This document shows positions 30,686 to 43,070 of a stretch of DNA of 64,000 bases, piece after piece. The first letter of the stretch is position 1. Each line of letters starts with the position of its first letter. The notes under the pieces are model-generated. The model was not told the origin of the DNA, made no database searches, and saw only the letters and a list, made by a program, of their open reading frames with translations. This stretch comes from Marivirga tractuosa DSM 4126 (GTDB lineage Bacteria > Bacteroidota > Bacteroidia > Cytophagales > Cyclobacteriaceae): contig NC_014759.1 in the NCBI RefSeq assembly GCF_000183425.1, positions 3,565,001 to 3,629,000 of the forward strand, in the 5' to 3' direction. The translations under genes were made by a program, and so were the position numbers.

Positions 30686-31117
30686 ATGTTACAGCCAAAA
30701 AGAACAAAATTTAGGAAAAAGCAAAAGGGTAGAGTAAAAGGAATTGCTCAGAGAGGTCATAGAATTGCCTTCGGAAGTTTTGCTTTAAAGTCACTGGAGC
30801 CGGGTTGGATTACCAGTAGACAGATAGAGGCAGCAAGGATTGCCATGACTAGAGCAATGAAAAGACAGGGTCAAGTTTGGATTCGTATTTTTCCTGACAA
30901 ACCGATTACCAAAAAGCCTGCTGAAGTTAGGATGGGTAAAGGTAAAGGTGCTCCAGAATATTGGGTAGCAACCGTTAAGCCTGGAACAATCATGTTTGAA
31001 GCTGGAGGTGTATCAATGGCGGATGCCAAAGAGGCACTAAGATTAGCTGCACAGAAATTGCCAGTGAAAACCAAGTTTTCAGTAAGAAGGGATTACTCAG
31101 AAAATATAGTATCATGA
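30686..31117 (+). CDS. rplP: Ribosomal protein L16
   Basis: 143 residues (E. coli 136), starting [19 protein letters not shown], with [29 protein letters not shown]. It contacts the A-site tRNA elbow. The stop overlaps the rpmC start by 4 bp (ATGA). Confidence 0.97.
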   Translation: MLQPKRTKFRKKQKGRVKGIAQRGHRIAFGSFALKSLEPGWITSRQIEAARIAMTRAMKRQGQVWIRIFPDKPITKKPAEVRMGKGKGAPEYWVATVKPGTIMFEAGGVSMADAKEALRLAAQKLPVKTKFSVRRDYSENIVS

Positions 31118-31308
31118 AAAACGCTGATATTAAAAAATTATCCATTGACGAGCTCAATGAGAATATAAAAGTTGAAGGACAAAAACTTCACAAGTTGAAG
31201 TTTGCACACGCAATCTCTCCAATAGAGAATCCTATGCAAATAAGAGATACTCGTAAGAATATTGCTCGTTTGCAGACTGAACTAAGAAGTAAAGTACTTG
31301 CTAAATAA
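31114..31308 (+). CDS. rpmC: Ribosomal protein L29
   Basis: 64 residues (E. coli 63), two helices, with [34 protein letters not shown]. It lies near the tunnel exit and overlaps the end of rplP. Confidence 0.95.
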   Translation: MKNADIKKLSIDELNENIKVEGQKLHKLKFAHAISPIENPMQIRDTRKNIARLQTELRSKVLAK

Positions 31309-31316
31309 TTGCTAAG

Positions 31317-31571
31317 ATGGAAAGAAACCTTAGAAAGGAAAGAGTAGGGTTAGTTGTAAGTAACAAAATGGACAAGTCCATTACCGTTTCTGTAGAAAGA
31401 AAGGTTAAACACCCTATGTATGGTAAATTCGTAAAGAAAAATACCAAATTCATGGCTCATGATGAGGCTAATGATTGTACAATTGGCGATACCGTCAGAA
31501 TACAAGAAACTAGACCGATGAGCAAGAATAAAAAATGGAGATTAGTAGAAATCGTAGAAAGAGCTAAATAA
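31317..31571 (+). CDS. rpsQ: Ribosomal protein S17
   Basis: 84 residues, the same as E. coli. It starts [36 protein letters not shown] and has the OB-fold ending [23 protein letters not shown]. It is an early binder in 30S assembly. Confidence 0.97.
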   Translation: MERNLRKERVGLVVSNKMDKSITVSVERKVKHPMYGKFVKKNTKFMAHDEANDCTIGDTVRIQETRPMSKNKKWRLVEIVERAK

Positions 31572-31573
31572 CC

Positions 31574-31942
31574 ATGATACAACAAGAATCAAGATTAAGT
31601 GTTGCGGATAATAGTGGTGCCAAAGAGGTATTATGTATTCGCGTATTGGGCGGTACTAAGAAAAGGTATGCTTCCATTGGTGATAAAGTGATTGTAACTG
31701 TTAAGTCTGCTCTTTCTTCAAGTAACTTGAAAAAAGGTACCGTTTCTAGAGCTGTCATCGTACGCACTAAGAAAGAGGTGAGAAGAAAAGATGGTTCTTA
31801 TATTCGTTTCGAAGATAATGCAGCTGTATTATTGAACCCTAATGATGAGCCAAGAGGTACTCGTATTTTCGGGCCTGTTGCTAGAGAATTGCGTGAAAAG
31901 CAATTCATGAAAATTGTTTCTTTAGCACCTGAAGTATTATAA
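31574..31942 (+). CDS. rplN: Ribosomal protein L14
   Basis: 122 residues (E. coli 123). It begins [27 protein letters not shown] and ends [16 protein letters not shown]. It forms the bridge to the 30S subunit with L19. Confidence 0.98.
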   Translation: MIQQESRLSVADNSGAKEVLCIRVLGGTKKRYASIGDKVIVTVKSALSSSNLKKGTVSRAVIVRTKKEVRRKDGSYIRFEDNAAVLLNPNDEPRGTRIFGPVARELREKQFMKIVSLAPEVL

Positions 31943-31946
31943 TATT

Positions 31947-32294
31947 ATGGAAAGGAGAAAAAATAAACAACAGAAATTTCATATCCGAAAGGGTGATACT
32001 GTTAAAGTGATCGCTGGTAACGCCAAAGGTAAAACTGGAACGGTATTGGAAATGATAGGTGAGAAAGATAGAGCTATCGTAGAAGGAGCTAATATTGTAA
32101 CAAAACATAAAAAGCCTTCTGCTAATAGTCCTCAAGGTGGTATCGATAAAGTTGAAGCACCAATTCACATCAGTAACTTGATGTTGGTTGATCCTGCAAC
32201 GGGCGATGCAACGAGAACTGGGCGTAAGCTTGACGAAAACGGTAAATTGCAAAGATATTCAAAAAAAACGGGGGAGGTGATCAAAAATGGCTAA
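31947..32294 (+). CDS. rplX: Ribosomal protein L24
   Basis: 115 residues (E. coli 104). The KOW motif is [24 protein letters not shown] (about 13-36). The end overlaps the rplE start by 8 bp, and the last codons carry GGGGGAGGTG (32270-32279), an unusually strong Shine-Dalgarno-like stretch ahead of rplE. Confidence 0.96.
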   Translation: MERRKNKQQKFHIRKGDTVKVIAGNAKGKTGTVLEMIGEKDRAIVEGANIVTKHKKPSANSPQGGIDKVEAPIHISNLMLVDPATGDATRTGRKLDENGKLQRYSKKTGEVIKNG

Positions 32295-32844
32295 TCCAAG
32301 AATAAAAGATTTATACCTGGGTGAAATAATTCCCGCTTTGAAAGAGAAATTTCAATATAGCTCTGCAATGGAAGTTCCTAAGCTCACAAAAATTGTGATC
32401 AACAAAGGAATTGGAGCAGCAACTGCTGATAAAAAATTAGTGGATATAGGAGTTGAGGAATTGACTATGATAACTGGTCAAAAAGCGGTTCCTACTTATG
32501 CTAAAAATTCTATTTCGAATTTTAAGTTAAGAGAAGGGATGCCTATTGGAGCTAAAGTTACACTAAGAGGTGAGAAAATGTACGAGTTTTTGGATAGATT
32601 ATTATCTGTTTCTTTACCTCGTGTACGTGACTTTCAAGGTGTGAAAGATAAAGGCTTTGACGGAAGAGGTAATTATACCCTTGGTGTTAAAGAACAAATT
32701 ATTTTTCCGGAAATAAGCATTGATAAAGTTTCAACTATTTCCGGTATGGATATTACTTTTGTAACCACTGCAAAAACGGACGAAGAGAGTTTTGAATTAT
32801 TAAAAGCTTTCGGAATGCCATTTGCCAGTAAAAACAATAAATAA
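32287..32844 (+). CDS. rplE: Ribosomal protein L5
   Basis: 185 residues (E. coli 179). It contains [43 protein letters not shown], and [17 protein letters not shown]5 binds 5S rRNA. The start codon lies inside the end of rplX, suggesting translational coupling helped by the GGAGG upstream. Confidence 0.98.
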   Translation: MANPRIKDLYLGEIIPALKEKFQYSSAMEVPKLTKIVINKGIGAATADKKLVDIGVEELTMITGQKAVPTYAKNSISNFKLREGMPIGAKVTLRGEKMYEFLDRLLSVSLPRVRDFQGVKDKGFDGRGNYTLGVKEQIIFPEISIDKVSTISGMDITFVTTAKTDEESFELLKAFGMPFASKNNK

Positions 32845-32846
32845 TT

Positions 32847-33116
32847 ATGGCTAGAAAAGCAGTAATTGCCAGAGAAAAGAAAAGAGAGAGATTAGTCGCT
32901 AAGTATGCAGCCAAAAGAGCTGAGTTAAAAGCAAATGGTGACTATGAGGCTTTAGATAAATTACCAAAAAATGCATCTCCAGTAAGATTACATAACAGAT
33001 GTAAATTAACTGGTCGTCCTAAGGGATATATGCGAAAATTTGGAATATCAAGGGTAACCTTCCGTGAAATGGCTTCACAAGGTAAAATACCAGGGGTAAC
33101 CAAAGCAAGTTGGTGA
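32847..33116 (+). CDS. rpsN: Ribosomal protein S14, zinc-free form
   Basis: 89 residues. The C-terminal [23 protein letters not shown] motif has a single Cys and lacks the CxxC..CxxC ligands, so this is the zinc-independent type, shorter than the 101-residue E. coli protein. It is the last gene before a possible internal promoter. Confidence 0.96.
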   Translation: MARKAVIAREKKRERLVAKYAAKRAELKANGDYEALDKLPKNASPVRLHNRCKLTGRPKGYMRKFGISRVTFREMASQGKIPGVTKASW

Positions 33117-33153
33117 TTTTTAATATTTTATTTTTATAAACAAATTAATTTCT

Positions 33154-33161
33154 TAACTTTG
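33154..33161 (+). promoter_or_regulatory. Possible internal promoter before rpsH
   Basis: TAACTTTG is followed by CACGCC, the same extended -7 motif as at the other translation promoters, in the only sizeable gap (91 bp) of the spc part. No good TTTG is seen at -33, so this is weaker than the others. A small GCC/GGC hairpin follows. Confidence 0.5.
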
Positions 33162-33207
33162 CACGCCTGTTTCGGCAGAGCAACTAGAAATTATAATTAA
33201 TTAAGAG

Positions 33208-33606
33208 ATGGTAACTGATCCAATAGCTGATTTTCTTACAAGGGTTCGTAATGCTATAAAAGCAAATCACCGAATCGTAGAAGTACCGGCATCAAACTTG
33301 AAAAAAAGTATGACCAAAGTACTTCATGAAAAAGGTTATATCCTGAATTATAAATTCGAGGAAGATAACGGACAAGGTAATATTAAGATTGCTTTGAAAT
33401 ATGATCCTGAAACAAAAACTCCAGCTATTTCTAACTTGGAGAGAGTTTCAAAACCAGGGTTGAGAAAATACTCTGATTCTGAAAACTTACCGAGAGTTTT
33501 AAATGGTTTAGGTGTTGCGATTATGTCAACTTCTAAGGGAGTTATCACTGATAAAGAAGCTAGAACGCTTAAAGTTGGTGGTGAAGTATTGTGCTACGTA
33601 TATTAA
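33208..33606 (+). CDS. rpsH: Ribosomal protein S8
   Basis: 132 residues (E. coli 130). It starts [21 protein letters not shown] and ends [22 protein letters not shown], where the GVITDKEAR rRNA-binding stretch is near universal. In E. coli S8 represses the spc operon; here it follows a possible promoter. Confidence 0.97.
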   Translation: MVTDPIADFLTRVRNAIKANHRIVEVPASNLKKSMTKVLHEKGYILNYKFEEDNGQGNIKIALKYDPETKTPAISNLERVSKPGLRKYSDSENLPRVLNGLGVAIMSTSKGVITDKEARTLKVGGEVLCYVY

Positions 33607-33615
33607 AGAATAGAA

Positions 33616-34170
33616 ATGTCACGAATAGGTAAAAGTCTTATAAAACTGCCTCAAGATGTAACACTTGAAATTGCTAAGGATAACTTAGTAACAGTAAAGG
33701 GTTCTAAAGGTACTTTAACGCAGCAAGTTGATACTGCTATTTCTGTTAAAAATACTGATGGAGTAGTGCAACTAGAAAGAGCTACAGAATCTAAAAGACA
33801 TAAAGCAATGCACGGTTTGTACAGAGCTTTATTGAATAATATGGTTACTGGAGTATCTGAGGGCTACAAAAAACAATTAGAACTTGTAGGGGTAGGATAT
33901 AAAGCTACTGTACAGGGTAATATATTGGAGTTAAACGTAGGTTATTCTCACAGTATATTTTTAGGTTTACCTGATGAGGTAAAAGCTTCTGCAGAAACGG
34001 TTAAAGGTCAAAATCCTATCGTTACTTTAGAAAGCTTTGATAAACAATTAATTGGTCAAGTAGCTGCAAAAATCAAGTCCTTACGTACTGTTGAACCGTA
34101 CAAAGGAAAAGGAATTAGGTTTGTGGGTGAACAAGTTAGACGTAAAGCAGGTAAAACTGCCGCTAAATAA
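33616..34170 (+). CDS. rplF: Ribosomal protein L6
   Basis: 184 residues (E. coli 177). It has the two repeated alpha/beta domains, with [18 protein letters not shown] at the start and [25 protein letters not shown] at the end. It lies near the sarcin-ricin loop. Confidence 0.97.
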   Translation: MSRIGKSLIKLPQDVTLEIAKDNLVTVKGSKGTLTQQVDTAISVKNTDGVVQLERATESKRHKAMHGLYRALLNNMVTGVSEGYKKQLELVGVGYKATVQGNILELNVGYSHSIFLGLPDEVKASAETVKGQNPIVTLESFDKQLIGQVAAKIKSLRTVEPYKGKGIRFVGEQVRRKAGKTAAK

Positions 34171-34178
34171 TATTAAAA

Positions 34179-34529
34179 ATGGCTATTAGTAAACAAGATA
34201 GACGAGCTCGAATAAAATTAGGAATTCGTAGAAAGATTTCCGGAACTGCTGAAACACCTCGTTTGACGGTATTTAAAAGTAACCGTGCCATTTACGCACA
34301 AGTAATCGATGATTTAAAAGGTCATACTTTAGTTGCTGCAAATTCTTTAGAATTAGGTGCTAAAAGTAATGCTGACATCGATACGGCATCAAAAGTTGGT
34401 GAAACACTGGCCGAAAGAGCTAAAGATGCAGGTATCAAATCAATTGTATTTGATAGAGGTGGTTATAGATTTCATGGAAGAGTAAAAGCATTGGCTGACG
34501 GTGCTCGTAAAGGTGGCTTAAAATTCTAA
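34179..34529 (+). CDS. rplR: Ribosomal protein L18
   Basis: 116 residues (E. coli 117). It starts with a basic [28 protein letters not shown] segment and ends [28 protein letters not shown]. It binds 5S rRNA with L5. Confidence 0.97.
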   Translation: MAISKQDRRARIKLGIRRKISGTAETPRLTVFKSNRAIYAQVIDDLKGHTLVAANSLELGAKSNADIDTASKVGETLAERAKDAGIKSIVFDRGGYRFHGRVKALADGARKGGLKF

Positions 34530-34533
34530 AAAT

Positions 34534-35052
34534 ATGTCTCAGAGTAATATAAAATCTGTTAGAGCAAGCGAAATCGAACTGAAAGAGAAGGTAGTAGCTA
34601 TTAAAAGAGTTGCTAAGGTAGTGAAAGGTGGTAGAAGATTTAGCTTCTCTGCAATCGTAGTTGTGGGAGATGGTAATGGTGTTGTTGGTTATGGATTGGG
34701 TAAAGCCAATGAGGTAACTGATGCTATTACTAAAGGAATTGATGATGCTAAAAAGAATTTGGTGAAAGTGCCTATTCTTAAAGGTACTGTTCCTCACGAA
34801 CAAATTGGTAAATATAGTGGTGGTTTCGTATTGGTGAAGCCTGCATCTCCAGGTACTGGGGTGATTGCAGGTGGTGCGATGCGTGCTGTTTTCGAAAGTG
34901 CTGGTGTTCACAACGTTTTAGCAAAATCTAAAGGTTCTTCAAATCCGCACAACGTGGTAAAAGCTACTTTTGATGCGCTACTTAAGTTAAGAGATCCTTA
35001 TACAGTAGCAAAGGATAGAGGAATTGCACTTTCTAATGTATTTAATGGTTAA
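34534..35052 (+). CDS. rpsE: Ribosomal protein S5
   Basis: 172 residues (E. coli 167). The double-stranded RNA-binding part has [33 protein letters not shown], and the C-terminal half has [22 protein letters not shown]. It contributes to decoding fidelity. Confidence 0.97.
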   Translation: MSQSNIKSVRASEIELKEKVVAIKRVAKVVKGGRRFSFSAIVVVGDGNGVVGYGLGKANEVTDAITKGIDDAKKNLVKVPILKGTVPHEQIGKYSGGFVLVKPASPGTGVIAGGAMRAVFESAGVHNVLAKSKGSSNPHNVVKATFDALLKLRDPYTVAKDRGIALSNVFNG

Positions 35053-35057
35053 TTACG

Positions 35058-35240
35058 ATGGCTAAGAAAATTAAAGTAACACAAACAAGAAGTGTAATAG
35101 GAAGACCAAAAGACCAAAAGTTGACAATTCAAGCTTTAGGTTTAGGTAGAATTAATAAAACTGTGACTAAAGAATCAACTCCTCAAATAGAAGGTATGTT
35201 GAGAAAAGTAGATCACTTAGTTAATGTAACTGAAGGATAA
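35058..35240 (+). CDS. rpmD: Ribosomal protein L30
   Basis: 60 residues (E. coli 59) with [30 protein letters not shown]. The stop is one base before the rplO start. Confidence 0.95.
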   Translation: MAKKIKVTQTRSVIGRPKDQKLTIQALGLGRINKTVTKESTPQIEGMLRKVDHLVNVTEG

Positions 35241-35241
35241 G

Positions 35242-35688
35242 ATGAAATTACATACATTAAAACCAGCAGAAGGTTCTATTAAAGATAGAAAGCGTATTGG
35301 TAGAGGACAGGGTTCTGGAGCTGCCGGTACTGCAGGAAGAGGTCATAAAGGAGCAAAATCAAGAAGTGGTTATTCTTCAAAACAGGGTTTTGAGGGTGGT
35401 CAAATGCCATTGCAAAGAAGAGTTCCAAAATTTGGTTTCAATAACATCAATAGAGTAAGCTACAAGGCGATCAATTTAAGTGATCTTCAAACGCTTCAAG
35501 AGAAGTATAGTGTGGATACTATTGATTTAGACTTATTGAAAAGCAAAGGACTTGTTGCTAAAAATGACTTGGTTAAAATTTTAGGAAACGGAACCTTAAA
35601 GGCTAAATTGAATGTTACAGCTAATGCATTTTCTAAAACTGCGTTAGAGGCAATCGAGAAAGCTGGAGGAACTGCATCAAAAATATAA
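35242..35688 (+). CDS. rplO: Ribosomal protein L15
   Basis: 148 residues (E. coli 144). The glycine- and arginine-rich N-terminal extension (RIGRGQGSGAAGTAGRGHKG, then GFEGGQMPLQRRVPKFGF) is typical. It is followed one base later by secY. Confidence 0.97.
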   Translation: MKLHTLKPAEGSIKDRKRIGRGQGSGAAGTAGRGHKGAKSRSGYSSKQGFEGGQMPLQRRVPKFGFNNINRVSYKAINLSDLQTLQEKYSVDTIDLDLLKSKGLVAKNDLVKILGNGTLKAKLNVTANAFSKTALEAIEKAGGTASKI

Positions 35689-35689
35689 T

Positions 35690-37009
35690 ATGAATCGTTT
35701 TTTTTCTACCATAAAGAATATTTTCTCTATAGAGGAGCTTAGAGATAGAATTTTAAATACCATTGGGTTTTTAATTATTTTCCGATTAGGCTCTTTTGTG
35801 GTTTTACCAGGAGTGGATCCTTCTAAATTGTCGGGAGATGCTCAAGGTATATTCGGTCTTTTAGATACCATCTTAGGTGGAGCATTTTCAAATGCATCCA
35901 TCTTTGCGTTAGGTATAATGCCTTATATTTCTGCAAGTATTGTGATCCAGTTATTAACAGTAGCGGTTCCTTACTTTCAAAAAATGCAGAAGGAAGGGGA
36001 ATCTGGTAGAAAAAAGATTACTCAAATAACTAGGGTGTTGACAATCGCTATCACCTTTGTTCAAGGTGTTAGTTATGTTGCTGGAACTATTCCAAGTGAG
36101 GCAATTATGATGAGTCAAACATTTTTTACCTTCACTTCAGTAATTGTCCTTACAGCTGGTACAATCTTTTGTATGTGGTTAGGAGAGAAAATTACTGATA
36201 AAGGTATTGGAAATGGTATTTCTATGTTGATTATGATAGGGATTATTTCTCGTTTCCCTGGTTCGATCGTGGCAGAAGCTATATCTCTAGGAATGAGTGG
36301 TTTATTGTTCTTTATTTTAGAGATAGTAGCCTTGTTCTTTGTAGTTATGGTTACTGTTATGTTGGTTCAGGCTACAAGAAGAATACCAGTTCAATATGCT
36401 AAGCAGGTTGTAGGCGGAAGAGTTTATGGTGGCCAACGCCAATATATCCCATTAAAGGTGAATGCATCAGGTGTAATGCCTATTATATTTGCCCAGTCAC
36501 TAATGTTCTTACCTGCTCTATTAGCAAACTTATGGGCGGATGACAGTGATACTGCTGCTTATATTGGGAATGTTTTTTCTGACTTCCAAAGCTGGCAATA
36601 TAATTTAACATTTGCTTTATTAATAATAGTATTTACTTTCTTATATACGGCTATTACGATTAATCCTAGTCAAATAGCAGATGATATGAAAAGAAATGGT
36701 GGTTTCGTTCCAGGTATTAAGCCAGGGAAAGAGACTTCGGATTTTATAGATAATATTTTAACTAAAATTACTTTGCCTGGGTCAATTTACTTAGCATTGA
36801 TTGCAATATTACCTGCTTTTGTTGCTAGGGCTGGAGTTGGAACTCAATTCTCTCAATTTTTTGGTGGAACATCCCTAATCATTATGGTTGGTGTTATTTT
36901 GGATACCTTACAGCAAATTGAGAGTTATTTATTGATGCGTCATTATGAAGGAATGATGAAGTCAGGTAAGGTAAAAGGTAGTTCATCACAAAGAACAGCG
37001 GTAGCTTAA
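35690..37009 (+). CDS. secY: Preprotein translocase subunit SecY
   Basis: 439 residues (E. coli 443), ten membrane helices. Landmarks are the first helix IGFLIIFRLGSFVVLPGVD, ALGIMPYISASIVIQLL (helix 2b), GEKITDKGIGNGISMLI (helix 4 region), and TRRIPVQYAKQ with PSQIADDMKRNGGFVPGIKPG in the cytosolic loops that bind SecA and the ribosome. It forms the translocation channel with SecE. infA follows after 9 bp. Confidence 0.98.
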   Translation: MNRFFSTIKNIFSIEELRDRILNTIGFLIIFRLGSFVVLPGVDPSKLSGDAQGIFGLLDTILGGAFSNASIFALGIMPYISASIVIQLLTVAVPYFQKMQKEGESGRKKITQITRVLTIAITFVQGVSYVAGTIPSEAIMMSQTFFTFTSVIVLTAGTIFCMWLGEKITDKGIGNGISMLIMIGIISRFPGSIVAEAISLGMSGLLFFILEIVALFFVVMVTVMLVQATRRIPVQYAKQVVGGRVYGGQRQYIPLKVNASGVMPIIFAQSLMFLPALLANLWADDSDTAAYIGNVFSDFQSWQYNLTFALLIIVFTFLYTAITINPSQIADDMKRNGGFVPGIKPGKETSDFIDNILTKITLPGSIYLALIAILPAFVARAGVGTQFSQFFGGTSLIIMVGVILDTLQQIESYLLMRHYEGMMKSGKVKGSSSQRTAVA

Positions 37010-37018
37010 TTAGTAATT

Positions 37019-37237
37019 ATGGCAAAACAAAGTTCAATAGAGCAAGATGGAACAATAACAGAAGCATTATCAAATGCAATGTTTCGTGTTGAATTAAGTA
37101 ATGGTCATGAGGTGATAGCTCATATTTCCGGAAAGATGAGAATGAATTATATTAAAATTCTTCCTGGGGATAAAGTGAAGTTGGAGATGTCTCCTTATGA
37201 TTTAACAAAAGGTAGAATAGTATACAGGTACAAATAA
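37019..37237 (+). CDS. infA: Translation initiation factor IF-1
   Basis: 72 residues, the same as E. coli. An OB fold with [48 protein letters not shown]. It is placed between secY and rpmJ as in most Bacteroidetes. Confidence 0.97.
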   Translation: MAKQSSIEQDGTITEALSNAMFRVELSNGHEVIAHISGKMRMNYIKILPGDKVKLEMSPYDLTKGRIVYRYK

Positions 37238-37244
37238 AAAGATT

Positions 37245-37361
37245 ATGAAAGTTAAAGCTTCAATCAAAAAGAGAAGTGTTGATTGTAAAGTAGTCCGAAG
37301 AAACGGTAAGCTTTATGTGATCAACAAGAAGAATCCACGTTTCAAACAAAGACAAGGGTAA
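37245..37361 (+). CDS. rpmJ: Ribosomal protein L36, zinc-free form
   Basis: A 38-residue gene ([20 protein letters not shown], ending PRFKQRQG), too short for usual length cut-offs. The length equals E. coli L36. The zinc-binding form has three Cys and one His; here only Cys14 remains (S11, N27 and F33 replace the others), so it should not bind zinc. The ATG is 7 bp after the infA stop and the stop lies 2 bp before rpsM. Confidence 0.95.
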   Translation: MKVKASIKKRSVDCKVVRRNGKLYVINKKNPRFKQRQG

Positions 37362-37363
37362 TT

Positions 37364-37741
37364 ATGGCAAGAGTTTCCGGAGTAGATATTCCTGATAATA
37401 AAAGGGGAGTTATATCATTGACCTACATTTTTGGTCTTGGTAAAAGTTCATCAGCAAAGATTTTAGAAATGGCTGGTGTTGACGCTGATAAAAAAGTAAG
37501 TGATTGGACTGATGACGAAGCAAATAGCATTAGAACAGTCATTAGTGAAAACTTCAAAACAGAAGGTGTTTTAAAATCTGAGGTTCAAATGAGCATCAAA
37601 AGGTTATTAGATATCGGATGTTACAGAGGTTTACGTCACAGAAAGGGGCTTCCATTAAGAGGGCAGAGAACTAAAAATAACTCTCGTACTCGTAAGGGAA
37701 AAAGGAAGACTATTGCAAATAAAAAGAAAGCTACTAAGTAA
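37364..37741 (+). CDS. rpsM: Ribosomal protein S13
   Basis: 125 residues (E. coli 118). It starts [25 protein letters not shown] and has [30 protein letters not shown], then a basic tail reaching the P site. It contacts L5 across the subunit bridge. Confidence 0.97.
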   Translation: MARVSGVDIPDNKRGVISLTYIFGLGKSSSAKILEMAGVDADKKVSDWTDDEANSIRTVISENFKTEGVLKSEVQMSIKRLLDIGCYRGLRHRKGLPLRGQRTKNNSRTRKGKRKTIANKKKATK

Positions 37742-37751
37742 TCATTAGATC

Positions 37752-38144
37752 ATGGCTCAAAAGAGAAAAGATAAAGCTAAAAAAAGAGTTGTTAATGTTG
37801 AAGCTATCGGACAGGCACACATCAGAGCTTCGTTCAATAACATCATCATTTCATTAACAAACTCAACAGGTCAAGTTATTTCCTGGGCATCTGCCGGAAA
37901 AATGGGGTTTAAGGGTTCTAAGAAGAACACTCCATACGCTGGACAAGTTGCAGCTCAAAATGCTGCACAGACTGCCTATGATTTAGGTCTTAGGAAAGTT
38001 GAAGTATATGTAAAAGGACCTGGCGCAGGAAGAGATTCTGCAATCAGAACTATACAGAATACAGGTATTGAAGTAACGGTGATTAAAGATGTTACTCCAT
38101 TACCACATAATGGATGTCGTCCACCTAAAAGACGTAGGGTTTAA
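37752..38144 (+). CDS. rpsK: Ribosomal protein S11
   Basis: 130 residues (E. coli 129). It includes [39 protein letters not shown] and the C-terminal [18 protein letters not shown]. It is part of the platform near the mRNA exit. Confidence 0.98.
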   Translation: MAQKRKDKAKKRVVNVEAIGQAHIRASFNNIIISLTNSTGQVISWASAGKMGFKGSKKNTPYAGQVAAQNAAQTAYDLGLRKVEVYVKGPGAGRDSAIRTIQNTGIEVTVIKDVTPLPHNGCRPPKRRRV

Positions 38145-38169
38145 TTCATCGCTTAAGTAATTAAAGAAA

Positions 38170-38775
38170 ATGGCTAGATATAAAGGACCAAAATCCAAAA
38201 TAGCAAGAAGGTTTAACGAACCAATTTTTGGTGCAAGTAAAGCATTATCCAAAAAAGCTTATCCTCCTGGGCAACATGGCAGAGGAAGACGTAGAAAACA
38301 GTCTGAATATGCTATACAGCTTATGGAAAAGCAAAAAGCTAAATACACTTACGGTGTTTTAGAGAAGCAATTTGCTAATTTATTTGATAAAGCTTCTAGA
38401 AAGAAAGGTATTACTGGTGAGGTATTACTTCAATTATTGGAAAGCAGATTGGATAACGTAGTTTTTAGATTAGGAATTGCTCCTACTAGAAGAGCTGCTA
38501 GACAATTGGTAGGTCACAAACATATTTTGGTAAATGGTGAGATTTTAAATATCCCATCTTACCAAGTAAAAGAAAGTGATGTGATTGGTGTAAGAGAAAA
38601 ATCTAAATCTCTAGAGGCTATTACTGATAGTCTTTCATCAAATACAGCATCAAAGTATTCTTGGTTAGAATTTGATAAGTCTTCAATGTCAGGGAAATTT
38701 GTAAATATTCCTCAAAGAGAAGATATTCCAGAGAATATTAATGAGCAACTAATTGTCGAGTTGTACTCAAAATAA
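38170..38775 (+). CDS. rpsD: Ribosomal protein S4
   Basis: 201 residues (E. coli 206). It starts [25 protein letters not shown] and has the S4 RNA-binding domain [34 protein letters not shown]. The N-terminal zinc-type Cys cluster is absent. It lies between rpsK and rpoA. Confidence 0.97.
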   Translation: MARYKGPKSKIARRFNEPIFGASKALSKKAYPPGQHGRGRRRKQSEYAIQLMEKQKAKYTYGVLEKQFANLFDKASRKKGITGEVLLQLLESRLDNVVFRLGIAPTRRAARQLVGHKHILVNGEILNIPSYQVKESDVIGVREKSKSLEAITDSLSSNTASKYSWLEFDKSSMSGKFVNIPQREDIPENINEQLIVELYSK

Positions 38776-38802
38776 ACAGTTAATTTAAAGAAATTTTATA
38801 AT

Positions 38803-39792
38803 ATGTCCATTTTAGCATTCCAAATGCCTGAAAAGGTTGCAATGGAGAAAGCAGACGATTTTCACGGGCTTTTTACATTCAAACCATTAGAAAAAGGATA
38901 TGGTGTTACAGTAGGTAATGCCCTAAGAAGAATTTTGTTATCTTCACTTGAAGGTTATGCTATAACTGGGATAAAAATTCCTGGTGTATTGCATGAGTTT
39001 TCTGCAGTTGAAGGTGTTGTGGAAGATGTTTCTGAATTAATCTTGAATCTTAAAATGGTAAGATTTAAGAAGATTGCTGAGACTGCTGACAACAAAATTA
39101 ATATTTCTCTAAAAAACACTAAGGAATTCAAGGCTGGTGACATTAATAAGTTCACAACCGCTTTTGAAATCTTAAACCCAGATTTGTTGATTTGCCACAT
39201 GGATGAATCAATAAATTTTGAGATAGAATTAACTATCGAAAAGGGAAGAGGATATGTTTCTTCTGAAGAAAACACATTAGTTGATCAGGTTGCAGATTAT
39301 ATTGCCATTGATTCTATTTTTACTCCAATTAAAAACGTTAAATACAGCGTTGAAAATACAAGGGTAGAACAAAAGACTGACTATGAGCAATTAGTTTTAG
39401 ACATTGAAACTGATGGTAGTATTCATCCTGAAGTGGCTTTAAAAGGTGCTGCTAATATTTTGATCAAACACTTTATGTTGTTTTCTGACCAAAATATGGT
39501 ATTGGATGCTGGCGGATCTGATGAGCCAGAAGCTGTAGATGAGGAAATGTTGCATATGCGCAAATTGCTTAAAACAGCTTTAAATGACTTAGATCTTTCC
39601 GTAAGAGCATATAATTGCTTGAAAGCTGCTGATGTTAAAACTTTAGGTGATTTAGTTGCACTTGAAATTTCTGACATGATGAAATTTAGAAATTTCGGTA
39701 AGAAATCTTTAGCTGAATTGGAGCAATTAGTAGCTGATAAAGGTTTAACCTTTGGAATGGATTTATCCAAATACAAACTTGACGAAGAATAA
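38803..39792 (+). CDS. rpoA: DNA-directed RNA polymerase alpha subunit
   Basis: 329 residues, the same length as E. coli. The N-terminal dimer and assembly domain has [29 protein letters not shown]. After a flexible acidic linker (about 235-250), the C-terminal domain has [25 protein letters not shown], the fold that binds UP elements and activators. It is followed 5 bp later by rplQ. Confidence 0.98.
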   Translation: MSILAFQMPEKVAMEKADDFHGLFTFKPLEKGYGVTVGNALRRILLSSLEGYAITGIKIPGVLHEFSAVEGVVEDVSELILNLKMVRFKKIAETADNKINISLKNTKEFKAGDINKFTTAFEILNPDLLICHMDESINFEIELTIEKGRGYVSSEENTLVDQVADYIAIDSIFTPIKNVKYSVENTRVEQKTDYEQLVLDIETDGSIHPEVALKGAANILIKHFMLFSDQNMVLDAGGSDEPEAVDEEMLHMRKLLKTALNDLDLSVRAYNCLKAADVKTLGDLVALEISDMMKFRNFGKKSLAELEQLVADKGLTFGMDLSKYKLDEE

Positions 39793-39797
39793 GGACA

Positions 39798-40448
39798 ATG
39801 AGACACGGTAAGAAATTTAATCATTTAAGTAGAACTGCTTCCCATAGAAATGCGATGTTATCTAACATGGCAGGTTCTTTAATCCTTTCTAAAAGGATTA
39901 CAACTACTGTTGCCAAAGCAAAAGCACTTAGGAAGTATGTTGAGCCTTTATTGACAAAATCAAAAGAGGATACTACTCACAATAGAAGGATTGTTTTCTC
40001 TTCTTTAAAAAATAAAGAAGTACTTAAAGAGCTTTTTGACGAAGTAGCTACTAAAATCGCTAACAGACCAGGTGGTTACACTAGAATCATCAAATTGGGA
40101 TCTAGGCTAGGAGATGATGCTGAAATGGCATTAATTGAGTTAGTGGATTACAATGAGATGTTATTAGGTGGAGGAGAAGATAAAAAAGAGAAGAAGACTA
40201 CCAGAAGAAGCCGTAGAGGTGGTGGTTCTAAATCTGCTTCTACTAAATCTGACAGCTCTGCTAAAGAAGCAAAAGAGACTAAGGAAGAAGCACCTAAGAA
40301 GGAAGCTAAGAAAGAGGAATCTCCTAAGACTGAAGCTAAAGGAGCAGAGGCACCTAAAGCTGCAGCAAAAAAGGAAGAAGCTCCAAAAGCAGAGAAAAAA
40401 GAAACAAAATCTGATGATAAGTCAGATGAGAAAAAGGGAGATGAATAG
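39798..40448 (+). CDS. rplQ: Ribosomal protein L17 with long charged C-terminal tail
   Basis: 216 residues against 127 in E. coli. The L17 domain covers about 1-123 ([21 protein letters not shown], ending [23 protein letters not shown]). The extra 93 residues are low complexity, rich in Lys, Glu and Ala, with repeated [11 protein letters not shown]-type units. Such tails occur in other Bacteroidetes L17 proteins; the tail is probably disordered and at the ribosome surface near the tunnel exit. A strong terminator follows, closing the ribosomal block. Confidence 0.95.
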   Translation: MRHGKKFNHLSRTASHRNAMLSNMAGSLILSKRITTTVAKAKALRKYVEPLLTKSKEDTTHNRRIVFSSLKNKEVLKELFDEVATKIANRPGGYTRIIKLGSRLGDDAEMALIELVDYNEMLLGGGEDKKEKKTTRRSRRGGGSKSASTKSDSSAKEAKETKEEAPKKEAKKEESPKTEAKGAEAPKAAAKKEEAPKAEKKETKSDDKSDEKKGDE

Positions 40449-40470
40449 TCTTTCTACAGATAGATTTAAT

Positions 40471-40508
40471 AAAAGGGATTGGATATTTATTCAATCCCTT
40501 TTTTTTTA
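40471..40508 (+). terminator. Terminator after rplQ
   Basis: An 11-bp perfect stem (40471-40481 with 40492-40502) and a 10-base loop, followed by a T-run. It ends the rplC-rplQ unit. Confidence 0.9.
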
Positions 40509-40569
40509 TTTATTTTTGTCTCGATTTAATTATAGCTCCTTTTCATTTTCAATTTCAGAATAAGATCTG

Positions 40570-42946
<2,377 letters not shown>

Positions 42947-42963
42947 TAATACCTAATTTAAGG

Positions 42964-43001
42964 AAAAGGCTATTGGTGTATTCACTAATAGCCTTTTTTA
43001 T
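42964..43001 (+). terminator. Terminator after eno
   Basis: An 11-bp perfect stem AAAAGGCTATT (42964-42974) with AATAGCCTTTT (42987-42997), followed by T's. Confidence 0.9.
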
Positions 43002-43070
43002 TTTTAACATAGAAATTCGGCTTTTTAGGCGAAATCATTTTTTTATATTACTTTTAATGTATCAATTTCA

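Noticed and set aside
40168..40563. 131-codon Lys/Arg/Leu-rich frame overlapping rplQ
   Set aside because: It is a shifted frame of the low-complexity L17 tail and runs through the terminator.
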